DNA from: Ilumatobacteraceae bacterium
GTDB lineage: Bacteria > Actinomycetota > Acidimicrobiia > Acidimicrobiales > Ilumatobacteraceae
Reading direction: 5' to 3'
DNA: 64,000 nucleotides
Assembly: GCA_025463305.1 (NCBI GenBank)
Contig: JAOBWK010000070.1
Coordinates: 102,530-166,529 of the forward strand
Shown here: piece after piece, positions 33,197 through 41,419 of the stretch
Layout of the letters: the number at the start of each line of letters is the position of its first letter
How positions within the stretch are numbered: position 1 is the first letter of the stretch
Notes under the pieces: model-generated
What the model saw: only the letters and a program-made list of their open reading frames with translations
What the model was told of the DNA's origin: nothing
The model's database searches: none
Program-made: the position numbers and the translations under genes

Positions 33197-34471
33197 ATGA
33201 CGATGCAACTGAACACGATGGACATGGACACGGCCACGCTGCTCGACGCACCCTCGGCCACCGGCGTTCGCACCGCGTACCAGCCGATCGTCGACATCGA
33301 GACCGGCGCGGTCGTCGCCTACGAGGCGCTCGCCCGCTGGCCGACCGGGCAGGGCGCCACCCCCGATGCGATGTTCGACGCGGCGAGGGCCGAGGGCCGG
33401 CTCGCCGAGCTCGACTGGGAGTGCCGCCTCGCTGCCGTCCAGGGTGCGCTCGCGCATGAGCTCGGGCGCGACCTCGTCCTGTTCGTCAACGTCGAGCCGG
33501 AGACGCTCGGCGAGCCCGCCCCGGCCGGTTCCGCAGCGACCATCGCCGCCGCCGATCGCGAGCTGCGCGTGATGCTCGAGCTGACCGAGCGCTCGCTGAC
33601 CCGAGACCCGGCGATGTTGCTGCGTGCCGTCGAGTGGGCACGCCGGCACGGCTGGGGCATCGCCCTCGACGACGTCGGCACCGATCCGGACTCACTCGCG
33701 CTGCTGCCGTTCGTGGCGCCCGATGTCATCAAGCTCGACATGACGCTGATCCGCAACCACCCCACTGCGGCGCAGGCCGCGATCATGGCCGCCGTCATGG
33801 CGCACAGCGAGCGCACCGAGGCGATCATCCTCGCCGAGGGGATCGAGACCGAGCGCGATCTCGGGCAGGCCATCGCCCTCGGGGCCACCCTCGGGCAGGG
33901 CTGGTACTACGGCCGGCCGGGTCCGCTGCGTTCCATCCCGACACCGCCGACACCGCTCGTGCTCCGGTCGATGCCCACACCGTCGCACCCGCTCACCGAC
34001 GCGACGCCGTTCGATCTCGTCGCCGGCAGCCCACGCGTGCGCGTCGGCCGCAAGGACCTGCTGCTCGAGCTGTCGCATCACGTCGAGACCCGAGGCATGC
34101 ACATCGACCCGGCGGCGGTGGTCGTCAGCGCGTTCCAGACGTCGGCTCGCTTCACGCCGCCGACCGAGCGCCGCTACCGCGCCCTCGCCGAACGCTGCCC
34201 GTTGGTGTGCGCGATCGGGCTCGACCTCCATCCGGGACGTGACCCGTTGCTCCACACCGCATCGATCGATCCGACGGATCCGCTGGTGCGCGAGTGGACG
34301 GTGACCGTGGTGAGCTCGCACTACGCGGCGGCGCTGATCGCCCGCGACCTCGGCGACGATGGCCCCGACGCATCCCGTCGCTTCGAGTTCGTCGTCACCC
34401 ACGATCGCGACCTCGTGGTGGCAGCCGCACGGATGTTGATGTCCCGCACCACCCTGCGCGACGTCGTCTGA
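33197..34471 (+). CDS. EAL-domain protein with C-terminal DICT domain
   Basis: A 424-residue protein from ATG 33197. The EAL domain has AYQPIVDIETGAVVAYEALAR, FVNVEP, LELTER, IALDDVGT, VIKLDM and AEGIET, so the metal- and c-di-GMP-binding residues look mostly present, but the usual DDFGTG reads DDVGTD. From about residue 265 a DICT domain follows (LLLELSHHVETRG, VVSAFQTSARFTP, TERRYRALAERC). DICT is a sensory domain found with cyclic-di-GMP and regulatory modules. It may degrade or sense c-di-GMP. Confidence 0.8.
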   Translation: MTMQLNTMDMDTATLLDAPSATGVRTAYQPIVDIETGAVVAYEALARWPTGQGATPDAMFDAARAEGRLAELDWECRLAAVQGALAHELGRDLVLFVNVEPETLGEPAPAGSAATIAAADRELRVMLELTERSLTRDPAMLLRAVEWARRHGWGIALDDVGTDPDSLALLPFVAPDVIKLDMTLIRNHPTAAQAAIMAAVMAHSERTEAIILAEGIETERDLGQAIALGATLGQGWYYGRPGPLRSIPTPPTPLVLRSMPTPSHPLTDATPFDLVAGSPRVRVGRKDLLLELSHHVETRGMHIDPAAVVVSAFQTSARFTPPTERRYRALAERCPLVCAIGLDLHPGRDPLLHTASIDPTDPLVREWTVTVVSSHYAAALIARDLGDDGPDASRRFEFVVTHDRDLVVAAARMLMSRTTLRDVV

Positions 34472-34513
34472 CAACGCCTCGGTCGGGTGTCTCCAGCAAC
34501 CGCGATGCCTGGA

Positions 34514-34609
34514 CCGCACGAGATGCGGCGAAGTCATCACGGTCGCGAGGCCGATCGTCAGCCCTGATCGTTTTGCCGCACGAGGTGCGGCAAAGGCATC
34601 ACGGTTGCG
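34514..34609. repeat. Two 34-bp direct repeats; second forms a terminator-like hairpin
   Basis: Copies at 34514-34547 and 34576-34609 share CCGCACGAG(a/g)TGCGGC followed by ATCACGG. The second copy makes a perfect 10-bp stem, TTTGCCGCAC (34572-34581) and GTGCGGCAAA (34585-34594), around GAG. It lies between convergent genes and could terminate transcription from both sides. The first copy has a weaker stem. Confidence 0.7.
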
Positions 34610-34645
34610 GCGGCGCCTTCCCCTGATCTGAGCGGACGAGCGCGG

Positions 34646-36025
34646 TCAGTCCTCCAGCGCGGCCAAGGCGTCGAGGGCGCCTCGGTAGAACGTCGGGTAG
34701 GCGTAGATCATCGTGCGCAGCTGGGCGACCGGTACGCGGGCGTGGACGGCGAGGTTGAACAGGCTCAGCACCTCACCACCGCGCGGGCCGACCGAGCTGG
34801 CACCGACGAGGATGCCCTTGTCGGCGTCGGCGACGAGCTTCATCAAGCCGTCGTTGCCCTCGCCGTGGATCCAGCCGCGGGTGGACGTCGACGAGTCGGC
34901 GAGGCCGACGTGCACGTTGATGCCGGCGTGGCGCGCCTGAGCCTCGGTCATCCCGACCGAGCCGACCTCGGGATCGGTGAACGTCACCCGCGACACCGCG
35001 TGGGTCTGGGCCACGCGTGGGTTGGCGACGCCGCGGATGTCGTCGACCGCGATGCCGGCCTCGTACACGGCCATGTGGGTGAAGCCGCCGCGGCCGGTGA
35101 TGTCGCCGACGGCCCACAGCTTCTCGGTGCCGATGACGCGCATGTGCTCGTCGACGGTGAACGTCGGCTTCGCGGTCTCGTCGAGGCCGACCGTGCCGAG
35201 CCCGATGCCGCGCACGTTCGGGCGCCGGCCGGCTGCGACGAGGATCTCGGCGGCCGAGACCTCGGTGCCGTCGGACAGCGACAGCGTCACCGTGCCGTCG
35301 GCGGCGCGGGAGACGTTCGACGCCGAGACGCCGTCGCGGATGTCGATGCCCTCGCGACGCAGGACCTTGGTGACGAGCTCGCTCGTCTCCGGCTCCTCGA
35401 GCAGCAGGATCCGCGCCGATTCCTCGATCACCGTCACCTTCGTGCCGAACCGGCTGTAGGCCTGGGCCAGCTCGAGCCCGATCGCTCCCCCGCCGACCAC
35501 GATCAACGAGTCGGGCGCATGGTCGATCTTGACCACCTCGCGGTTGGTCCACGGCTTGGCGTCCGCCAGCCCGGGGACCGCCGGCAGGGCCGGCGACGTG
35601 CCCGTGGCGATGACGACGCCCATCTTCGCCACGTACACGTCGTCGCCGACGATGACGCGCCCGGTGCCGTCGAGCACGCCCGTGCCGCGCACGAAGATCC
35701 CGCCCTTGCCGACGAAGCGGTCGACGGCGACGGTGTCGTCCCAGTCGTCGGTGGCTTCGTCACGGATGCGCTTGGCGACGATCGAGTAGTTCGGCACGAC
35801 GGTGGTGGAGCCCGCCATCACGTTGGCGCGCCGGGTCTCCTGGAGCAGATCCGCGGCGCGGATGATCATCTTCGACGGCACGCAGCCGTAGTACGGGCAC
35901 TCGCCACCGACGAGGTGGCTCTCGACCCCGACGACCTTCAACCCGGCGGTCGCCAGCTCGCCGGCGACGTCCTCACCGCCCGGCCCCAACCCAACGACCA
36001 CCACATCGACCTCGTGTGTTTGCAT
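34646..36025 (-). CDS. FAD-dependent pyridine nucleotide-disulfide oxidoreductase
   Basis: About 459 residues from ATG 36025 (a Met at 36043 would add six). FAD-binding VVVVGLGPGGEDVAGEL, redox pair GGECPYYGCVPSK, NAD(P)-binding VVGGGAIGLELAQAYSRFG and the second FAD motif LWAVGDITG are all present. This is the lipoamide dehydrogenase/mercuric reductase superfamily. The C-terminus reads AYPTFYRGALDAL where lipoamide dehydrogenases and glutathione reductases have HPT and a His-Glu pair, so the catalytic base is missing and the substrate is uncertain. Confidence 0.85.
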   Translation of the reverse strand: MQTHEVDVVVVGLGPGGEDVAGELATAGLKVVGVESHLVGGECPYYGCVPSKMIIRAADLLQETRRANVMAGSTTVVPNYSIVAKRIRDEATDDWDDTVAVDRFVGKGGIFVRGTGVLDGTGRVIVGDDVYVAKMGVVIATGTSPALPAVPGLADAKPWTNREVVKIDHAPDSLIVVGGGAIGLELAQAYSRFGTKVTVIEESARILLLEEPETSELVTKVLRREGIDIRDGVSASNVSRAADGTVTLSLSDGTEVSAAEILVAAGRRPNVRGIGLGTVGLDETAKPTFTVDEHMRVIGTEKLWAVGDITGRGGFTHMAVYEAGIAVDDIRGVANPRVAQTHAVSRVTFTDPEVGSVGMTEAQARHAGINVHVGLADSSTSTRGWIHGEGNDGLMKLVADADKGILVGASSVGPRGGEVLSLFNLAVHARVPVAQLRTMIYAYPTFYRGALDALAALED

Positions 36026-36076
36026 GGCCGTACTGTCGCCCATCCGGCGGCCGATGACACGTCATCCGCGCATTCG

Positions 36077-36700
36077 TCACGCACGGACGTGCGGGGTCAT
36101 CACCGCGACCGGCGTGCCGAGACCCGCCACCTCGCGGAACGACGCGATGCGCCGGCCCTGCTGCACGGCGTCCTTCGGGGCGCTCATCAGCTCAGCGCCG
36201 CACCGTTCGTACAGCCCGTCGATGTCGACCACGTTCAGCGCCAGCCCCCAGAAGACCGCCCGCTCGGCGTCGATGCCCGGGAAGTTGACGACCTCGACGA
36301 TGAGCGGGCCGAGGCGGTGGAACCCCTGCCGCAGCTGGCCGACCTCGCGGATGCGCTTCAACGGCTCGCCGGTGGCGTGCTCGACGGCCGCGCACGTGCG
36401 CTCGAGATCGGGCGTGTAGACGACGATGTGATCGATCGAATCGACGCCGTTCGGTTGGGTCACGGTCGCGAGGTCACCCGGCGCGGCGTGCGTGGTCGGC
36501 AAGCCATCGATGTCGGCGATGTCCGGGCGGGGCGCGTCGGCGAGCACCCAACCGGTGATGCCGCCGTCGCCAGCACCAGCACCGCTCAACCGGATCGCGA
36601 TGCCGCCGAGCGCGACGACGCCATCGGGATCGACGGCGAACCCAACGGCCCGCCAGGCATCGGGCTCAGCCGCGAGGGTGATCTCGACCGCGGTGGTCAC
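36077..36700 (-). CDS. VOC/glyoxalase-like protein
   Basis: A 207-residue protein with two pseudo-repeats of the vicinal-oxygen-chelate fold; the clearer one has SIDHIVVYTPDLERTCAAVEHATG, then GPLIVEVVNF and FWGLALNVVDIDGL. Typical members are dioxygenases, isomerases or resistance proteins; metal ligands and substrate cannot be assigned. Its start overlaps the stop of the prolyl oligopeptidase gene by four bases. Confidence 0.75.
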   Translation of the reverse strand: MTTAVEITLAAEPDAWRAVGFAVDPDGVVALGGIAIRLSGAGAGDGGITGWVLADAPRPDIADIDGLPTTHAAPGDLATVTQPNGVDSIDHIVVYTPDLERTCAAVEHATGEPLKRIREVGQLRQGFHRLGPLIVEVVNFPGIDAERAVFWGLALNVVDIDGLYERCGAELMSAPKDAVQQGRRIASFREVAGLGTPVAVMTPHVRA

Positions 36701-38760
36701 GCCGCCGGCTCGCTCGACGGCCCGCTCGACAGCCCGCCCAGTTGCCAGGCGAAGAACGACAGCACGTCGGCCGATTCATCGGCGCGCTTGCTCGCTGGCT
36801 TGCCGACGCCGTGGCCGGCCCGACCGGCCTGGAACAGCAGGACCGGGCGCTCGTCCTGATCCGCTGCGGCGAACTGCATCTCGGCCGCCATCTTGCGGGC
36901 GTGCAGCGGATCCACCCGGCTGTCGCCTTCGGCCGTCGTCAGCAGCAGTGCCGGGTACGCCGTGCCGGGCACGACGTGGTGGTACGGCGAGTACGCCCAC
37001 AGCCAGGCGAACTCCTCGGCGATGTCGGGGTCGCCGTACTCGTCGGTCCACAGCCGGGCGATGAGGAAGTTCGGGAAGCGGATCATGTCGAGCAGCGGCA
37101 CCGCGCACCACACCGCGCGGCACAGATCAGGACCCTGGGTCAGCGCCGCGCCGACGAGCAGCCCGCCGTTCGAGCCACCGGCGATGGCGAGGCGCTCACG
37201 GCTGGCGCGGCCCGTGGACACGAGCCAGTCGGCGGCGGCGTGGAAGTCGTCGAACACGTTCTGCTTGTTCGCCCGGCGGCCGGCCTGGTGCCAGGCCTCG
37301 CCCTCCTCCAACCCGCCGCGCAGACCGGCGATCGCGTACTGGCCACCCCGCTCGCACCACGCCGCGATGAGCGGCGACCACAGCGGCGTCTCGGAGATCG
37401 CGAAGCCGCCGTAGCCGTTGAGGATGGTGGGCGTGTCGGGGCCGGGCACGACGTCGCGCCGATGGATCACGAACAGCCCGATCGGCGTGCCGTCCAGCGA
37501 CGGGTACGTCACCTGGCTGACCGCGAGGTCGGGGATGCCGGCGCCGGGATCGCGCGCCTGCCATCCGGTGACACCGGCGTCGGGGCGGTAGCGGAACATC
37601 GAGGCCGGCGAGTCGAAGCCGGCGACGACGATGAACGCGTCGTTCGACTCCGCCGATGCGCTGAGCCCACCGACGGACACGATCCCGAGGTCGGCGATCG
37701 GGCCGAGCGGCGCGCCGTCGATGGAGCAGCGCTCGATGCGATCGACCGCGTGATCGGTGACGAGCACGAGGATCTCGCCGCCGGAGCCGACGGCACGACC
37801 GATCACGCCGTCGCCCTCGGCCACGATGGTGCGCCAGTGCTCGACGCCCGGTTCGGCGAGCGCCACGACGGCAACCCGGCCGCGTGGCGCGTCGAGCGTG
37901 GTGACGATCAACACTTGGTCGCCGACGATGTCGAAGCTCGACATCGCCTCGACGCCGGCGATGATCGTCGTCCACGCGCCGGTCTCCCGATCGAGCACGA
38001 ACGCCTCGACCTGCCCCCAGCCGACCATGACCTCGACGAGCAGGTACCGACCGTCGGCAGAGACCTGCACGCCCGGCCATGACTGCGGTGCGTCCGGATC
38101 GCTCCACACCACGGGATCGTCGGCGGGATCGGTGCCGAGCACGTGCAGCAGCACGCGCCGGTTGTACTGATCGCCGGCCGGATAGGCGGTGTAGGAGAAC
38201 GCGCTCGAATCCGGCAGCCACGCCACGCTCGCGGCGCGGGTGTTCTCGATGACGTCGGCGAGGTGCCGCCCGCTGTCGACGTCGAGCACGACGAGCGTGC
38301 TGTCCTCGGTGCCGCCCTCGCTCGTGCCGTAGGCGACGAAGCGGCCGTCGACGCTGGGCTCGTACCAGTCGATCGCCGTGGCCGCGTCGCTCGACGACAT
38401 CGCCGGGTCGACGAGGGTGCGGGGCGGCGCGGCGGGATCGACAGCGGACCGCAGCACCAGGGCGTGCTGCTCGGCGCCGAGGCCACGTTCGAGGACGAAC
38501 AGCCGCTCGCCACGCGCCGTCGCCTGGAGCACCACCGGAAGGCTGCCGAGCGCGACGAGGCGCTCGTGCCACTGGCCGTGATCGGGCCGGGCATCGAGCG
38601 CCTGACGGGTTCGTTCGTTCTGCTCGGCCACCCAGTGCTGGGTTGCCGGTGCCTCGCCGTCTTCGAGCCACCGATACGGATCGGGGACGGAAACGCCGTG
38701 GTAGAGGTCTGCGTCGGCCTGCCGAGGTGTCGGCGGCGCAGGCAGGACGGTGTTAGCCAC
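36697..38760 (-). CDS. Prolyl oligopeptidase (S9A) family peptidase
   Basis: A 687-residue protein from GTG 38760. It has the S9A start (DPYRWLED), a beta-propeller section in the middle, and the alpha/beta hydrolase end with the triad in GGSNGGLLVG (Ser530), GDSRVDPLH (Asp613) and AGRAGHGVGKP (His650). No signal peptide, so it acts in the cytoplasm on short proline-containing peptides. Its start overlaps the end of the small bL37-like gene by eight bases. Confidence 0.9.
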   Translation of the reverse strand: MANTVLPAPPTPRQADADLYHGVSVPDPYRWLEDGEAPATQHWVAEQNERTRQALDARPDHGQWHERLVALGSLPVVLQATARGERLFVLERGLGAEQHALVLRSAVDPAAPPRTLVDPAMSSSDAATAIDWYEPSVDGRFVAYGTSEGGTEDSTLVVLDVDSGRHLADVIENTRAASVAWLPDSSAFSYTAYPAGDQYNRRVLLHVLGTDPADDPVVWSDPDAPQSWPGVQVSADGRYLLVEVMVGWGQVEAFVLDRETGAWTTIIAGVEAMSSFDIVGDQVLIVTTLDAPRGRVAVVALAEPGVEHWRTIVAEGDGVIGRAVGSGGEILVLVTDHAVDRIERCSIDGAPLGPIADLGIVSVGGLSASAESNDAFIVVAGFDSPASMFRYRPDAGVTGWQARDPGAGIPDLAVSQVTYPSLDGTPIGLFVIHRRDVVPGPDTPTILNGYGGFAISETPLWSPLIAAWCERGGQYAIAGLRGGLEEGEAWHQAGRRANKQNVFDDFHAAADWLVSTGRASRERLAIAGGSNGGLLVGAALTQGPDLCRAVWCAVPLLDMIRFPNFLIARLWTDEYGDPDIAEEFAWLWAYSPYHHVVPGTAYPALLLTTAEGDSRVDPLHARKMAAEMQFAAADQDERPVLLFQAGRAGHGVGKPASKRADESADVLSFFAWQLGGLSSGPSSEPAA

Positions 38761-38839
38761 GCCCCATGTTGGGACGCTTACCGTGGTTGGCCTTGCTGCG
38801 GCGCATCTTGGCCTTGCGCTTCTTGGTCTTCTTCGACAT
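38753..38839 (-). CDS. Small ribosomal protein bL37 homologue
   Basis: A 28-residue, very basic protein: it begins MSKKTKKRKAKMRR and ends SKANHGKRPNMGRG. The SKANHGKRPN stretch is what I remember from the 24-residue bL37 found in the Mycobacterium smegmatis 50S structure. The gene is far shorter than usual annotation cut-offs. It lies just upstream of, and overlaps, the prolyl oligopeptidase gene, which is probably a chance neighbour. Confidence 0.8.
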   Translation of the reverse strand: MSKKTKKRKAKMRRSKANHGKRPNMGRG

Positions 38840-38866
38840 GGCGAACGAGCCTAGCGGCGGCGGCTG

Positions 38867-39868
38867 TCAGGACCCACCCGTCCAGGCCAGCAGATCGTCG
38901 GCCGACCAGGTGTTGATGACGCGGTCGATGTCGACACCGCCGGCAGCGGCACGATCGCACCCGAGCGGCTGCCACTCCAGCTGACCCGTGGCGTGGGCGT
39001 CGGAGTCGATCGAGAAGTAGCAGCCGGCCGCGATCGCGGCGGCGAGCAGTGGCTCCGGCGGGTCGAGACGCTCGGGCCGGCAGTTCAGCTCGACCGCCGT
39101 CCCGTTGGCCGCGCAGGCGGCGAAGACCTTCTCGGCGTCGAACGTGGACTCGGGGCGCTTGCCGATCATCCGCCCGGTGCAGTGGCCGAGGATGTCGACG
39201 TGAGGCGACTCGACCGCACGCAGCATCCGCGCCGTCATCCCCGCTGACTCCATCCGCAGCTTGCTGTGCACGCTGGCGACGACGACGTCGAGGTGGGCGA
39301 GCAGGTCGTCGTCGAGGTCGAGCGCGCCGTCCTCGAGGATGTCGACCTCCATGCCCGTGAGGATCCGGAAGTCGTCCATCTCGTCGTTGATCGCGGCGAC
39401 CTCGCCGAGCTGGCGGATCAGCCGCTCGCGGTCGAGCCCGTGGGCGATGGTGAGCCTGGCGCTGTGGTCGGTGAGCACCATGTAGTCGTGGCCGAGCGCC
39501 TGCGCCGTGGCGGCCATGGCCTCGATCGTCGCACCGCCGTCGCTCCAGCGCGAGTGCAGGTGGCAGTCGCCACGCAGCGCAGCTCGGTAGCGCTGTCCCG
39601 CCGGCGTGATCTTCACCTGCGTCTGCTGGTCGAGCTTGTCCAGGTAGGCGGTGTCGCCGCGCAGCGCCTCGAGGATGACCTTGGCCGAGCTGTCGCCGAT
39701 GCCGTCGAGCTCCTTCAGCGTGTTGTGCTGGGCCCGCTCGACGATCTCGTCCTCGGGCGTGGACTTCACGACGTCGAGCGCCCGTGAGAACGCCTTGGTC
39801 TTGAAGCCGGTCTCGTGGGCACGATCCAGGCAGTGCACGACGCGTTCGAGCGCTTCGACGGGGGTCAC
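38867..39868 (-). CDS. PHP-domain phosphoesterase with helix-hairpin-helix (PolX C-terminal-like)
   Basis: A 333-residue protein from GTG 39868, overlapping the upstream stop (GTGA). Residues about 50-70 hold a helix-hairpin-helix (LKELDGIGDSSAKVILEAL). The PHP domain then shows RGDCHLHSRWSDGG, VLTDHSARL, LTGMEVDILEDG, VVVASVHSKL, HVDILGHCTGR and SIDSDAHATG, the complete metal-binding set. It looks like the C-terminal half of bacterial PolX without the polymerase domain. Likely a nuclease or phosphatase in repair. Confidence 0.85.
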   Translation of the reverse strand: MTPVEALERVVHCLDRAHETGFKTKAFSRALDVVKSTPEDEIVERAQHNTLKELDGIGDSSAKVILEALRGDTAYLDKLDQQTQVKITPAGQRYRAALRGDCHLHSRWSDGGATIEAMAATAQALGHDYMVLTDHSARLTIAHGLDRERLIRQLGEVAAINDEMDDFRILTGMEVDILEDGALDLDDDLLAHLDVVVASVHSKLRMESAGMTARMLRAVESPHVDILGHCTGRMIGKRPESTFDAEKVFAACAANGTAVELNCRPERLDPPEPLLAAAIAAGCYFSIDSDAHATGQLEWQPLGCDRAAAGGVDIDRVINTWSADDLLAWTGGS

Positions 39869-41334
39869 CCCACCGATCGTAATCGCCGACGCACGACGCC
39901 GATCATGCCGATTCCGGCCACGATCATCGACGTGCCGAGGTACGCCGGAGCGTTCGAGGATCCGGTGTGTGGAAGCACGGCGGGCACCGTGTCCGGTGCG
40001 GTCCCGGGCACCGTCTCCGGCACGGGCGGCAGCTGCTCGACGGTCACGAACGGCGCCGTCGACTCGGGCACCGCGACGGTCGTGGTCGGTGCTGGTGTCG
40101 TGGGCGGAACGGTGGTCGGCGCCACGGTCTCGGGCGGCGTCGTGTCCAGCGGGATCACCACCTCTCGCGCAGTCGTGGTCGTCGCGGCCTCCGTGGTCGT
40201 CGGCACCTCCGTCGTCGTGGTCACGGCCTCCGTCGTGGTCGGCGCTTCCGTCGTGGTCGGCGCTTCGGTGGTCGTCGTCGGCGCCTCGGTGGTCGAGGGT
40301 GCCTCCGTCGTCGTCGGCGCCTCCGTCGTCGTCGGGGCTTCCGTGCTCGCCGGTGCCTCCGTGGTCGTGGTCGGTGGCGCGTCGAGGGTGACGGTCGCAC
40401 CACCGGTGACCCACGCCGGCGGACCGGGCGTGATCAGCGTCTGCGGGAGGTGCCCGACGGGATCGGCTGCGGCCGCCCGGTAGACCTGCGCTGCGCTCGG
40501 CGCCGAGGTCTTCGCCGAGACGGTGGCGGTCTGCGCTGGGCCGACGATCTCGAACGCAGCGGTGCCGTCACCGCCCGTCAGCAACGTCGTCGACACCGAG
40601 TCGTCGTCGAACGCCGCGCCCTGGACGTCGATGTTCACCGGCACGTTCGGCACCGGTTGGTCGCCCGCGTGGACCCGCGCCGAGCCACGGCCGTCGGACC
40701 CCACGGTGACGTCGAGCGCGAACGCCGGCGACAGGCGCGCGGCCTCGGCATCGAGCGCGATCGCCAGGTCTTCCAGATCCTGCCGTCCCGATGCCTCGCT
40801 GATGCCCTGCAGGGACGGCACCAGCGGCGCCGACGGGTTGCTGGCCCGGTTCGAGCCGGCCGCGTCCTGGGCGTAGTAGTGGACGACGGCCCAGAGCGCC
40901 GTCGCCGTCGTGTTGTCGTCGGTGTTGCCGTAGCGCCACATCAGGTAGGCGCTCTTCGCCCCGCCGGGATCCCTCGGCAGGGTCTGGCCGACGGGGGTGG
41001 ACGGCGCGTCGATGGTGGGGTGGATGCCGCGGTTGAAGGTGCAGAAGCCGAACCGGAAGTTGCCGGCCTCGTCGAGCAACAGCCACTGCCCGGCCCAGAT
41101 CAGGCTTGGGCTGTGGCTGACGCCGGCGGTGTGGAAGTCGATCGCCGTGCCGGCACAGCGGAAGTCGTCGGCGTAGTCGGGACCGCCGGGCACGAACGTG
41201 GTGTGCGCGACGCAGCCGGGCGGCACCGACGGTGCCGCCAACGCGGTCTGCATCCGCCAGCAGAACACGAGCATCACGAGCAGACCGGCGGCGAGGACGA
41301 GCAGCGGATGGACGGGGCGACGGATGCGCTTCAT
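39865..41334 (-). CDS. Cell-wall-anchored surface protein with TTTEAP repeats and LPHTG signal
   Basis: A 489-residue protein from ATG 41334. Signal peptide LLVLAAGLLVMLVFC, then an N-terminal domain with Cys pairs (GCVAHTT, FRCAGT, FCTFNRG) and LMWRYGNTDDNTTATALWAVVHYYAQ, an Ig-like region (PNVPVNIDVQG), and a long low-complexity stalk of EAPTTT-type units. It ends with LPHTGSSNAPAYLG, a hydrophobic helix and VRRRLRSVG, a sortase sorting signal. The N-terminal domain resembles Gram-positive adhesins with thioester domains, but I cannot confirm that. Confidence 0.8.
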   Translation of the reverse strand: MKRIRRPVHPLLVLAAGLLVMLVFCWRMQTALAAPSVPPGCVAHTTFVPGGPDYADDFRCAGTAIDFHTAGVSHSPSLIWAGQWLLLDEAGNFRFGFCTFNRGIHPTIDAPSTPVGQTLPRDPGGAKSAYLMWRYGNTDDNTTATALWAVVHYYAQDAAGSNRASNPSAPLVPSLQGISEASGRQDLEDLAIALDAEAARLSPAFALDVTVGSDGRGSARVHAGDQPVPNVPVNIDVQGAAFDDDSVSTTLLTGGDGTAAFEIVGPAQTATVSAKTSAPSAAQVYRAAAADPVGHLPQTLITPGPPAWVTGGATVTLDAPPTTTTEAPASTEAPTTTEAPTTTEAPSTTEAPTTTTEAPTTTEAPTTTEAVTTTTEVPTTTEAATTTTAREVVIPLDTTPPETVAPTTVPPTTPAPTTTVAVPESTAPFVTVEQLPPVPETVPGTAPDTVPAVLPHTGSSNAPAYLGTSMIVAGIGMIGVVRRRLRSVG

Positions 41335-41419
41335 CCCTGCGTGGGTGCTCCGATCCGGCGGATGTGGAAAACACCGGCCCCGGGATCGCACCGGCTGCGG
41401 GGATAGCCTCCGGTGCGTT

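Noticed and set aside
34742..36859. A 705-codon plus-strand frame opposite the oxidoreductase and VOC genes
   Set aside because: It is antisense to well-supported genes and is rich in Asp/Arg/Val/His from mirrored codons.
39815..40483. Plus-strand frame rich in Val/Gly/Ser opposite the surface-protein stalk
   Set aside because: It is the mirror image of the EAPTTT repeats of the LPHTG protein.
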